64,000 nt of DNA, from positions 124,001-188,000 of the forward strand of contig CAZXCU010000007.1 of assembly GCA_964639245.1 (NCBI GenBank), given 5' to 3'. The notes below the pieces were generated by a model that saw only the letters and a list, made by a program, of their open reading frames with translations, did not search any database and was not told where the DNA came from. The position numbers and the translations under genes were made by a program. Shown here piece after piece: positions 8,616-16,446 of this stretch; the stretch's first letter is position 1, and every line of letters starts with the position of its first letter. Origin of the DNA: SB15 sp964639245 (GTDB lineage Bacteria; Chloroflexota; Anaerolineae; Aggregatilineales; J027).

Positions 8616-8992
8616 TATTCACTCCACAAAATATGCTGGTCGAGCGATCCCAACCAGTCGACAATTTCAGCCCATGTTTCAAAGATTGGAAAGGCTTTGC
8701 CATAGGTTTTCGCGGCCTTCGCAATGGCAAGACTACCCGTTTCGCCATAACCCATCACCCAATCAAGTTTGCGGTGAGTCAGGTAAATTTGGCTGTCTAA
8801 AAATTCCGCGTCTATGTCAGGAAAACTTTCAACTTCAGTCAGATCAATAACCAAACCGACGGGCAAGGTTTGTTTGTCGAGCAATTTTAAGGTATTCAGG
8901 TTCAATTGGTGCAGCTGCGCGAGGGTAATTTTCCCCCAAAGCTGCATTCCTAGAATTTGATTGTTTTCATGCCAGAAAGTGAGCTGTCCCAT
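8615..8992 (-). CDS. STAS-like protein
   Basis: 125 aa with the pattern strand-strand-helix-strand: ILGMQLWGKITLAQLHQL, VGLVIDLTEVESF, and a C-terminal WAEIVDWL helix. This resembles anti-anti-sigma-like STAS folds, but the usual DxSG phospho-site is not clear (DLTE occupies that strand). It sits between the response regulator gene and a second STAS-like gene on the same strand. Confidence 0.55.
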   Translation of the reverse strand: MGQLTFWHENNQILGMQLWGKITLAQLHQLNLNTLKLLDKQTLPVGLVIDLTEVESFPDIDAEFLDSQIYLTHRKLDWVMGYGETGSLAIAKAAKTYGKAFPIFETWAEIVDWLGSLDQHILWSE

Positions 8993-9064
8993 GTGTTTGT
9001 TCCTTAAGTTGTGTTAGTCAGTAACGCTGGTCTTTAGGCCAGTGAATTTACGGTTAGCAATAAA

Positions 9065-9424
9065 TTAGAGTACCGATTTCGCCAGCGCCGCCAAGCCAGA
9101 CGGACTCACCGGTTTTAAGAGGGTATAATCGACATGGTAATTACTCAGGCCGTCGTTTGCGCTGTACAGTCTGCCGGAAACCACGATGGTTTTGATGTCT
9201 TCGCGGGTACGCAGGCAGTCCAGAATGTCGCTGCTGTCGCCATCTTCCAAACCCAAGTCCAGAATAACCAGCGCGGGTGGGTTGTTGGAATTGAGACTTT
9301 TGAGCGCATCTTTGACCCCCAAGGCGCTTTGCACTTGCAGACCCATTCTGGAAAGGTAGCGGCTGAACATATCGTTGATGGCTTCGTTATCTTCTACAAT
9401 TAAGACCGATTTCGTGTTGCTCAT
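9065..9424 (-). CDS. Single-domain response regulator
   Basis: 119 aa, a lone receiver domain. The acidic pair E11-D12 (VEDNE), phospho-acceptor D56 (VILDLGL), S83 and K104 (LLKP) are all present, so it should be phosphorylatable. No output domain or neighbouring histidine kinase is present. Two STAS-like genes follow on the same strand after 72 bp, suggesting a partner-switch type pathway. Confidence 0.85.
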   Translation of the reverse strand: MSNTKSVLIVEDNEAINDMFSRYLSRMGLQVQSALGVKDALKSLNSNNPPALVILDLGLEDGDSSDILDCLRTREDIKTIVVSGRLYSANDGLSNYHVDYTLLKPVSPSGLAALAKSVL

Positions 9425-9508
9425 GGAACTCTACTCCCTGCACCTTTAATGTCTTTATAATAGCGAAAACATAGGGGGGGCATATCTGCTAAACGGGGGT
9501 AATTTTGC

Positions 9509-9538
9509 CTAGCCACATGGCTAGTCTTTCAACTAGCC
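9509..9538. promoter_or_regulatory. Three alternating CTAGCC half-sites upstream of response regulator
   Basis: CTAGCC (9509-9514), GGCTAG (9519-9524) and CTAGCC (9533-9538) allow two mutually exclusive pairings. The site is 85 bp upstream of the response regulator start, within the 283-bp gene-free stretch 9425-9707. It may be an operator or an RNA switch; no other signal is seen there. Confidence 0.35.
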
Positions 9539-9707
9539 AGCATTGAAAAGTAAACAAAAATTTACCATTCCTTCCTGCAACAAAAACCTACTCCTTACGC
9601 TCAAAAGCACTTGGAAAATAGGCTAAACAACACTGGATGCCAACCCCTTTTCCTGCTACGTTTCATATATGTCATTAATTTATTACTATTAGGATGGAGT
9701 TACAGCC

Positions 9708-10607
9708 ATGAAAGGTGATAAAGAGTCGTCTGTGTACATGAAGTTGTTAGGAATATTGGGGGCTATAACTGCCTTTATTATTGCTGTGACCGGTTTTGTT
9801 GCTCTCTTTCCCACGCTTTGCGAAAGTATCGATCTACCTTTTTGCCAAAAGACAGAAACAAGCGCTAATTTCACCTATACACAAATTCCTGATACCTACC
9901 AAATTTCATTTGTGAGTACATCCCAAGGAGAGATTGTTGAAAGTATATGGATTTTGGGAGACGGGGAAACTGATAGCGGAAATCAGGTTATCCATACATA
10001 TCCGCGAAGTGGCGAATATGTTGTCAGCCTGTCTGTTACAGACAAAGAAAACCACACTCAGGAGATTCGCAAAACCATTGTCATTGGTGCTGAAGATATT
10101 GCGATTGTCAATAATTTCAATGAGTCCACCGATAACTGGCGCATGGATGGGGACTCCCCGCTTTACCGCTTAAGATGTGGTTTTGGGAATTCGACGACCT
10201 CGCTGGTAGGAAAAGATGGTGTAATGGGGGTAACTTATTATTATATTGCTCCCTACAAAGGGGATTTTTCCGATCTCTATGGGGAATCGATGTCTTTTGA
10301 TTTGATTGTGCTATATCGTGATGAAGGCGCAGAACCTCATACCGACAATGACATTGTACTTCGGAGCGGCAATATCTACCTCTACTATGATATTGATGAC
10401 CCGTCGGTTATTCAGGAATGGCAAAATTATTGGGTGACTTTTTCTGATGATGCAGGATGGGTTTTAACAGATGGAAAACCCGCGAGTGCATCGCAAATCC
10501 AAAGCATCTTAGGTGATTTGGACGAATTACGAATTCGCGGAGAATATTTTGTTGGCTATGATGAATCTTGTTTGGACAATGTTCAAATAGGCGAATTGAA
10601 TCAATAA
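9708..10607 (+). CDS. Membrane-anchored PKD plus laminin-B-like domain protein
   Basis: 299 aa. One membrane helix at about residues 12-32 anchors it, followed by a PKD domain (ISFVSTSQGEIVESIWILGDGE to VSLSVTDKEN, about 60-120), and then a domain resembling laminin IV type B: the MSFDLIVLYRD strand, GNIYLYYDID, a WQNYWVTF block and a closing LDELRIRGEYFVGYDESCLDNV. These are extracellular beta-sandwich modules, likely in adhesion or glycan binding. GGATGGAG precedes the ATG. Substrate unknown. Confidence 0.7.
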   Translation: MKGDKESSVYMKLLGILGAITAFIIAVTGFVALFPTLCESIDLPFCQKTETSANFTYTQIPDTYQISFVSTSQGEIVESIWILGDGETDSGNQVIHTYPRSGEYVVSLSVTDKENHTQEIRKTIVIGAEDIAIVNNFNESTDNWRMDGDSPLYRLRCGFGNSTTSLVGKDGVMGVTYYYIAPYKGDFSDLYGESMSFDLIVLYRDEGAEPHTDNDIVLRSGNIYLYYDIDDPSVIQEWQNYWVTFSDDAGWVLTDGKPASASQIQSILGDLDELRIRGEYFVGYDESCLDNVQIGELNQ

Positions 10608-10616
10608 TCCTGAGAT

Positions 10617-11588
10617 TTATCTTAACTGCCAGCGCCACGCATATGACCACAAGCGCAGTTTGTCTAAGGGATTCCGTCGGATACTAACCGAACGCGCCCA
10701 TCGAAAAAATCGTTCGGCAATCGCTGTTGTGACCTCACCCCCCTGCCCCCTCTCCGTAAACAGAGAGGGGGAAAATCCCCCGTAAATTTCCTGAATCAGC
10801 GTGTGGATGCGGGCGCTGTCCGCCACCGGGGGAAACGGTTCAAGCCAGAATCCGCGTAAGTGGGCAACCCTTGTTAACTCCAGTTCGCGCCCTAGCAACG
10901 TTGAAAGCGCGTGTTGGCTGTCCCGTAGACTCAAATTTTCCTGTTCGGCAAATTTTTGGGTGGAAATATTCGCGCCATGTGTGCGCCATTGCAGCCATGT
11001 ACGGGGCAGCATGGCAATTTCGCCCAGTGTCAGCAATTTGAGCCACAATTCATAATCCTGACTGTAGCGGCGTTCTTCGTTATACCCGCCCACTTGCAGT
11101 GCCGCAGCCCGACGGAACATCACCTGACTATGCCCGCTCACATGGTTATAAAACAACATGTACCAGCGAACCCAATCCGAAGGTGCAGCCCGATTCAAAA
11201 AGCCGATTTTTTTGCCGTCCGCGTCAATTTGTTCGATATTGCCCGATACGAGGACAATTTCAGGGTGCGCGTCCAAAAATTCGACTTGTTCCGCTAAACG
11301 AGTCGGCATGGAAATATCATCGGCATCCTGACGGGCGATATAGTCCCCCTGTGCCATCTGCAACCCAAGATTGAGCGATTTCGTTAAGCCGAGATTCTGC
11401 GGATTACGCACGATTTTAAGGCGCGTATCCGTGTATGTTTGCAAAATCTGCGTCGTGCTGTCGGTGGAGCAGTCATCCAGAATGATGAACTCAAAATCTG
11501 TATAGGTCTGGTTCAAGATGCTGTTGATGGCTTGCGCGAGATAGCGTTCGCCATTGTACACCGACATCACGACACTGATTCGAGTCAT
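10617..11588 (-). CDS. GT2 glycosyltransferase with in-frame palindromic insert
   Basis: 323 aa. N-terminal ISVVMSVYNGERYL, ILDDCSTD and RQDADD (the DxD) are typical of GT-A family 2 enzymes that add sugars to surface glycans. The segment FSPSLFTERGQGGEV near residue 265-285 is encoded by a dispersed palindrome (10732-10781) and interrupts an otherwise ordinary C-terminal helix region. It starts two bases after the upstream exported-protein gene and is the last gene of a five-gene minus-strand operon. Confidence 0.85.
   Translation of the reverse strand: MTRISVVMSVYNGERYLAQAINSILNQTYTDFEFIILDDCSTDSTTQILQTYTDTRLKIVRNPQNLGLTKSLNLGLQMAQGDYIARQDADDISMPTRLAEQVEFLDAHPEIVLVSGNIEQIDADGKKIGFLNRAAPSDWVRWYMLFYNHVSGHSQVMFRRAAALQVGGYNEERRYSQDYELWLKLLTLGEIAMLPRTWLQWRTHGANISTQKFAEQENLSLRDSQHALSTLLGRELELTRVAHLRGFWLEPFPPVADSARIHTLIQEIYGGFSPSLFTERGQGGEVTTAIAERFFRWARSVSIRRNPLDKLRLWSYAWRWQLR
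10732..10781. repeat. CCCCTCTC palindrome inside GT2 gene
   Basis: CCCCCTCTC and GAGAGGGGG form a hairpin with a 7-nt loop, preceded by CCTCACCCC. The same family occurs at 28626, 55830 and 62217. The reading frame passes through it without a stop. Confidence 0.7.
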
Positions 11589-11590
11589 GC

Positions 11591-12784
11591 TTATTCCGTA
11601 ATTGTGATAGGCGCAAACACACCCCGATTAAGCGCCGCCATCCAGCTTCTAAACAACCAACCGGACGGGGTAGGGTCTTCGCCTTCGGGAGTCGGTTGAA
11701 GGGCGTAACGGGCTGTCACCACCGCCACCCATTTTTCCCCACTCGCATAAACCATTGGTTCATCCATTTGCCCGTTGACCTGCGATTCAGCAAGAAACGA
11801 CTCGCCGGGGCTGCGTCCAAAATTTTCGAGGCGGGCGGTCAATTCGCTGGCTGCCAGTTGAGCATCAGCTTCGTTAGCATACACCGCCAGCAGGATTGCA
11901 AGCTGGTCTGTGCCATCCTGACGGTCTACAAAACCAACCAGTTCATAGGCAGGCAGCGTCCCGTAACCCGCTAAAACCTCGTCCCGAAAATCGATCCTGC
12001 CAATAAAATCGGGTTCGTAAAATTGGGCTTGAACGAGCAGCGCGTCCCCTTGCACACTGGCTTCAGCAATCGCGGTGTAGGCGGGCAAATCCAGCAGACT
12101 CGGTGTTTCGCCCTGTGCGGTACTGACCATCGATTCAACGAGGGTATTGCTGCCAGACACTAGAATCACATTGTCAGCGACTGCAAATGGAAATTCGCGT
12201 CCCAGTTCCCCGCCAAAAATATTGGCAAGTTGGCGGTTTTGTAAATCCTGCTGGTAACCGTTTTCGCAGCCCACCGCCCCGCACCACAGGGTAAAGCCAT
12301 TCAAGTCTGTGGAGGTATAATTGCGGGCAGTATGGGCGGTTGCAATCGCCTGTTCATCAAATTCACCCGCGTATATCGTGCCATTTTGCGGAATAATACC
12401 GAAGGTCAAAGCACGGTCAACGTCAAACGCATCAAAGCCCATCCATTCGGGCATGGTGTCCAACACCGACAGCGATTGGAGAATCGCCGGTGGGCCAGAT
12501 TGAAGCCGCGTTGAATTCACCACCCATAATTTGCGTGCGTCGCTGTCATCCGCCTCCCATGCTGCCCAACTCTCATAAGTCGGCACGCCTGCGCGGGCTT
12601 GCTCATTGGCACGATAATCCACGTAACTCAGGCTTGAGGCTTCTTCGCTTTCTGGGACGCTGGCGGGAACTTGTGCCATCATCGCCAGCAGGGGATGGTC
12701 AGCCGGGGCAGCAGAGGGAGAAGCCAGCACAACGGGGAAAATTCCCACCACCACCGTCAAAATAACAATAGCCAATTTGGTCAT
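11591..12784 (-). CDS. Exported protein of unknown function
   Basis: 397 aa with a signal peptide (hydrophobic residues 4-20, cleavage near ASPSAAPA). The mature part is rich in Ala, Glu and aromatic residues with no recognised motif; two cysteines (CGAVGCEN) may form a disulfide. It lies between a TMEM175-like gene (13 bp upstream) and a GT2 (2 bp downstream), all on one strand. Function not recognised. Confidence 0.65.
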   Translation of the reverse strand: MTKLAIVILTVVVGIFPVVLASPSAAPADHPLLAMMAQVPASVPESEEASSLSYVDYRANEQARAGVPTYESWAAWEADDSDARKLWVVNSTRLQSGPPAILQSLSVLDTMPEWMGFDAFDVDRALTFGIIPQNGTIYAGEFDEQAIATAHTARNYTSTDLNGFTLWCGAVGCENGYQQDLQNRQLANIFGGELGREFPFAVADNVILVSGSNTLVESMVSTAQGETPSLLDLPAYTAIAEASVQGDALLVQAQFYEPDFIGRIDFRDEVLAGYGTLPAYELVGFVDRQDGTDQLAILLAVYANEADAQLAASELTARLENFGRSPGESFLAESQVNGQMDEPMVYASGEKWVAVVTARYALQPTPEGEDPTPSGWLFRSWMAALNRGVFAPITITE

Positions 12785-12797
12785 TGCTTAAAATCCT

Positions 12798-13373
12798 CTA
12801 ATTTTTATACACATACCCGGTCACATAGGGAATCGGGACAAGCGCATACACCACAATGCTCATCGTGCTGCTCACAAAAGACAGCCCAATCGCCAACAAA
12901 TATAACACAATCGGAATGAGCGACAGGCGAATCCCCAAGCGGATAAGCGAGGCATCTAAATCCGCCGCCACCAACCGATGCTTGCGCGTGGCATAATACC
13001 ACATGGCACAATGCGAGAGCGCCACCACAATCAAATTTGCCCCGTAGACCACCACGCCGAGTTGCTCATCCCCGTGCCGCCCCAGCATCCCCGCCGAAAA
13101 CGGCACGAGCGAAATGCACATCAAAAACAGGATGTTCAGCCACATCAAATTCTGGTCGCTCTGGGTAATAAATTGAAACTGGGCGTGATGCCCCACCCAG
13201 TAAATCCCCAGAATGACAAAACTGATGATGAAGCTCAAAAAACTCGGCACTAAATCGCGCAGTTCGCCGGACAAATCGGCGGCGGTTTCCGGCACGCGCA
13301 TTTCAAACACCAGCAGTGTCATGACGATGGCAAAAATCCCATCTGCCAGCGTCATCAGACGATCCGTTTTCAT
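12798..13373 (-). CDS. TMEM175-like (DUF1211) membrane protein
   Basis: 191 aa with about six hydrophobic segments. The N-terminal RLMTLADGIFAIVMTLLVFEMRVPE matches the R-x-x-x-F-S-D signature of bacterial TMEM175 potassium channels, though here LAD replaces FSD. Members form tetrameric K+ leak channels. The gene overlaps the upstream oxidoreductase by ATGA, so they are co-translated. The altered signature leaves channel activity open. Confidence 0.7.
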   Translation of the reverse strand: MKTDRLMTLADGIFAIVMTLLVFEMRVPETAADLSGELRDLVPSFLSFIISFVILGIYWVGHHAQFQFITQSDQNLMWLNILFLMCISLVPFSAGMLGRHGDEQLGVVVYGANLIVVALSHCAMWYYATRKHRLVAADLDASLIRLGIRLSLIPIVLYLLAIGLSFVSSTMSIVVYALVPIPYVTGYVYKN

Positions 13374-13972
13374 CGCTTCAGTACCTTAAAGGCAAAATCA
13401 CGTCCGAATCCGCCACGCGCCATCGCAATCCAGACTTTTGCCAGCGCTTCAAGGTGTGGCGCAAAACTCATCTCGCCTACGTCCACCACGTCAAAACCCA
13501 ATTCGCGGGTCAGGGTCGCTACAGCTTGTTTGGCCTGCGGGTTGTCGCCACAAATCAGCATACTCGCCGCAATTCCCTGAAAATTCGGATTCGGGAAATT
13601 GTTTGCCCCAAGCGTGTTAAATGCTTTCACCACATGCGCGGTGGGCAACGCTTCGGCAATTTCCAGCCCGATAGAGCCTTCCGGCGGGGCCAGCCGATTG
13701 GTCGTGTCAATGACGATTTTGCCCTTCCAATCGCCGGTTTCCAGCACCTGACGGATCGCGTTCGCCGGGGTGGCAATCACAATCACCTCGCCCGCTAAAA
13801 TGGCCTCATCCATACTCGCCGCTTGCACATTTTTTCCGATGGAACTGAGCAGAGTCAGCAATTTTTCGCTCTGGACATCCCGTACCCCGAAAGTAATTTG
13901 ATGGCCTTTTTGCGCCCACAACATGCCCAATGTCCCACCAACATTTCCCGCCCCGATGATACTAATCTTCAT
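13370..13972 (-). CDS. F420-dependent NADP oxidoreductase-like protein (NpdG family)
   Basis: 200 aa. The N-terminal Rossmann motif ISIIGAGNVGGTLG and the VIVIATPANAI and KAFNTLGANNF blocks match NADPH:F420 reductase-like proteins. The family moves hydride between NADP and F420 or acts on unknown substrates; F420 use is not shown by sequence. The operon order is monooxygenase, this gene, TMEM175-like, exported protein, GT2. Confidence 0.75.
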   Translation of the reverse strand: MKISIIGAGNVGGTLGMLWAQKGHQITFGVRDVQSEKLLTLLSSIGKNVQAASMDEAILAGEVIVIATPANAIRQVLETGDWKGKIVIDTTNRLAPPEGSIGLEIAEALPTAHVVKAFNTLGANNFPNPNFQGIAASMLICGDNPQAKQAVATLTRELGFDVVDVGEMSFAPHLEALAKVWIAMARGGFGRDFAFKVLKR

Positions 13973-13984
13973 TTGTTCCTGCTC

Positions 13985-14293
13985 CTATCCATTTTTCTTG
14001 ATTTCGCTGGGAAAGATGGTGTTATAGCGCACCACTTCCCGCGCAACGATTAAATCGCCGGCGGCCTCGCGGTAGGCTTTGAAGTGGGCGCTGTCCCGAT
14101 GCGCTGCGACGGCATCATCCCCTTCGTAAATTTCGACAAAAACAAATTTTGTGGGGTCATCGGCCTGCTGCATGACATCAAACCGCAGGATGCCCGGTTC
14201 TTGCACACTTTGGCGGGCATTTTCGGTAATCGCGGCAATAAAAGTCTCCAGATGGTCAGCATTCACTTGAACATAAATATGAGCAATAATCAT
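13985..14293 (-). CDS. Antibiotic biosynthesis monooxygenase (ABM) domain protein
   Basis: 102 aa from the ATG at 14293 with AGAGG upstream; a longer frame to 14344 lacks a ribosome site. The dimeric ferredoxin-like ABM pattern is visible: MIIAHIYVQVNADHLETF, EPGILRFDVMQQADDPTKFVFVEIYEG, and HRDSAHFKAY. Members are cofactor-free quinol or small-molecule oxygenases. It is the first gene of a minus-strand operon and is divergent from the thioesterase at 14458, with the shared operator in between. Confidence 0.75.
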   Translation of the reverse strand: MIIAHIYVQVNADHLETFIAAITENARQSVQEPGILRFDVMQQADDPTKFVFVEIYEGDDAVAAHRDSAHFKAYREAAGDLIVAREVVRYNTIFPSEIKKNG

Positions 14294-14360
14294 AAAGGGA
14301 ATCCTCTTTTTATTAACTATGCCATTTTTAGGCAAATTTCGCACCTATGCTTTGCGGTAG

Positions 14361-14407
14361 TTGACAAAACCTCAAAAATATGAGAATATAAAACCGAACG
14401 GTTGGTT
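14361..14407 (+). promoter_or_regulatory. Promoter and TetR-type operator of thioesterase gene
   Basis: TTGACA at 14361-14366 is followed after 17 bp by a weak -10 (GAATAT or overlapping AATATA). The 16-bp imperfect palindrome AACCGAACGGTTGGTT lies at 14392-14407, overlapping the expected transcription start. The same 16 bases recur at 21659-21674 in front of a TetR gene. Confidence 0.65.
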
Positions 14408-14457
14408 TCAAAAATTCATAATTCAATCCGACCCGAAAATCTTAGCGGAGACTCGCC

Positions 14458-14955
14458 ATGTCCTACGAAAAAGAACCCTCCAGCACGACTCGCATTCGTT
14501 TTCAGGATTGCGACCCCTTCGGGCATCTCAACAATGCCCGTTACATTGACTATTTCATGAATGCCCGCCAAGACCACCTTGAACAATTTTATGGCTTCAA
14601 GCTGTTTGCCCCGCACATGACCGAAAATTGGGTAGTCATCAAAACACAGATTGCTTACCTTGAACCCGCCCTGTTGATGGAAGAAGTCTTGATTCGTACC
14701 CGTTTGATTCACCTGACCCAACGGACGTTGCTGGTTGAAGGTTTGATGCTGGACAAAGACGGCAAACGGTTAAAATCGCTGGGGTGGGTGGAATTCATGT
14801 ACGTCAGTCTGGCAACCGGAAGACCCGCCCTGCACACCCCAGAATTTCAAACCTTTGCCGAATCGATTCTGATTGCGCCCGCCATCGATGTGCAAAATTT
14901 CAATGACCGGGTGCAGACCTACCGCCGCGAAATCAAAGCCGCGATGCCCGTATAA
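14458..14955 (+). CDS. Acyl-CoA thioesterase, YbgC/FadM hotdog type
   Basis: 165 aa. The hotdog signature RIRFQDCDPFGHLNNARYIDYFMNAR carries the catalytic Asp (D in DCDPFGH) of YbgC/4-hydroxybenzoyl-CoA thioesterases. It hydrolyses acyl-CoA thioesters in the cytosol. The promoter bears a TetR-type operator shared with another thioesterase operon at 21694-22791. Its 3' end overlaps the convergent peptidase E gene by 37 bp. Confidence 0.85.
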   Translation: MSYEKEPSSTTRIRFQDCDPFGHLNNARYIDYFMNARQDHLEQFYGFKLFAPHMTENWVVIKTQIAYLEPALLMEEVLIRTRLIHLTQRTLLVEGLMLDKDGKRLKSLGWVEFMYVSLATGRPALHTPEFQTFAESILIAPAIDVQNFNDRVQTYRREIKAAMPV

Positions 14956-15653
14956 TCGTCGGATTTTTCAATCAGCGTTTGCACGACCTTGCCCTGCTGA
15001 ACTTCAAATCGGTACGCATTGCCCGCGCCAATAATGCGGTAGGTATTATTCACAATTTCAATCGCACAGTGATCCTCACAGGCAATCCCCACCTGCTGAG
15101 GATATTTTTTCATCATTTCGTGCATCGGCAGGGTACGGTTTTCCGAATCCAAATGTGGACAGTACAGCGCATTCACCAAGCCCAGCCCGCGCACACGGAT
15201 ATGCTGCCAATCACTTTTGCCCGAAAATGAACGCGAATCGCTGTGTCCATACGCAAACCAGCAAATTGCCCCGGCGCTGAGACCCGCCATCACCGTTCCG
15301 TTTTGGTGGGCATTTTTCAGCAGTCCATCCACCCCCAATTTCCGCCAGCGTCGCATCATTTTGAGGGTGTTGCCCCCGCCCACATACACCAAATCCGCCC
15401 ATGCGATTTTCGACTCAATCTCGGCAAACGTCGGATTCTCCCGAATCAGATACAGCACGTCTGTTTCGCAGCCAAGTTTTTCGCTGTACATTGCGCGAAA
15501 TGTGCCATAATAGTCTACTGCGTCACTGCTGGCGGTTGGAATAAATAAAGCTTTTGGCGACGATTTACCCGTATGAAAAACAACTTGTTGATCAAGGGGC
15601 AGGGTTTCCCCCACTCGCATTTCACCCCCGCCCATCGCTATAATGATACCCAT
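14919..15653 (-). CDS. Peptidase E-like protein (family S51)
   Basis: 244 aa. The nucleophile elbow GLSAGAICW places Ser126 at the expected site; GGGNTLKMM and the CPHLDSENR histidine block complete the Ser-His-Glu set of S51 peptidases (Asp-dipeptidase or cyanophycinase-like). It is a class I glutamine amidotransferase-like fold acting in the cytosol. It is a single gene, convergent with the thioesterase. Confidence 0.85.
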   Translation of the reverse strand: MGIIIAMGGGEMRVGETLPLDQQVVFHTGKSSPKALFIPTASSDAVDYYGTFRAMYSEKLGCETDVLYLIRENPTFAEIESKIAWADLVYVGGGNTLKMMRRWRKLGVDGLLKNAHQNGTVMAGLSAGAICWFAYGHSDSRSFSGKSDWQHIRVRGLGLVNALYCPHLDSENRTLPMHEMMKKYPQQVGIACEDHCAIEIVNNTYRIIGAGNAYRFEVQQGKVVQTLIEKSDDYTGIAALISRR

Positions 15654-15700
15654 TGTGGTTGTCCTTTTTACGTATTTTCGTATTGTAAGGTCAGTGGTGT

Positions 15701-16324
15701 ATGAGCGAACAGACCCGCACCCTCTATCGTCCGGTGGGGCTGAAAGAAGCGGAATTGATTCTTGTTAAAGGCGAATTTCCCCCGCGTCCGCCCGAAGAAT
15801 CAATTTTTTATCCGTACCTGAATGCTGCCTACGCGGAAGAAGTTGCCCGTGACCGTTACACTCGCCAACTGACCACCAATTATGCGGGGTTCGTTACCGA
15901 ATTTCGCGTCCAAAAATCCTATCTTGAGGGATTCAAAGAACGGGTCGTGGGGGACGAATATCATACCGAACTGTGGATTCCCGCCGCACAGTTGGACGAA
16001 TTTCACCAGCACATCGAAGGCAAAATTGAAATCACCGCCGCATTTTATGGCGAACAATACACCGGACAATGGCATCGTTACCTCAGCGCGGAGGAATTAT
16101 TCGTGGTGTTGTACCGCACCTGTCAGCGTTTTAATGAGGTGTGTTGGGGCGAAATCCGCCAGAATCGCCACGCGATTTACCTGAATTATGAATACTGGAA
16201 AAACCACGACTTTAGCCAATACATGACCGAAGAACAGAAAATTTCTTTTCTGCGGCGGATTGCGGTCATCTGGGCGAAAAAAGTCCCCGAACGCCGACTC
16301 TTGGGCAGCATCAATCTCGTATAA
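15701..16324 (+). CDS. Conserved protein, possibly ADP-ribosylation-like family, with C-terminal extension
   Basis: 207 aa. The first 130 residues (LYRPVGLKEAELI, FPPRPPEESIFYPYLN, YAGFVTEF, ELWIPAAQLDEF) are closely similar to the gene at 17337-17753. I recall this family from automatic labels such as 'ADP-ribosylation/crystallin J1', but no catalytic evidence is visible. The last 75 residues, rich in aromatic and basic residues, are absent from the paralogue. A Bro-N gene lies between the copies. Confidence 0.6.
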   Translation: MSEQTRTLYRPVGLKEAELILVKGEFPPRPPEESIFYPYLNAAYAEEVARDRYTRQLTTNYAGFVTEFRVQKSYLEGFKERVVGDEYHTELWIPAAQLDEFHQHIEGKIEITAAFYGEQYTGQWHRYLSAEELFVVLYRTCQRFNEVCWGEIRQNRHAIYLNYEYWKNHDFSQYMTEEQKISFLRRIAVIWAKKVPERRLLGSINLV

Positions 16325-16396
16325 ATAAATATTATTAAAATCAAGAACACTTAACCTGAAAAAGAAGGGGTATAAAAATTTGCATCTTTCTCAAAG

Positions 16397-16424
16397 TTGT
16401 CTTAAAATGTAAGTCGTCTATACT
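16397..16424 (+). promoter_or_regulatory. Promoter of Bro-N gene
   Basis: TTGTCT (16397-16402), a 16-bp spacer and TATACT (16419-16424), 22 bp before the ATG at 16447. The gene thus appears to have its own promoter rather than depending on the upstream paralogue. Confidence 0.55.
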
Positions 16425-16446
16425 AATGAACTAACTGGGGCTAAAA

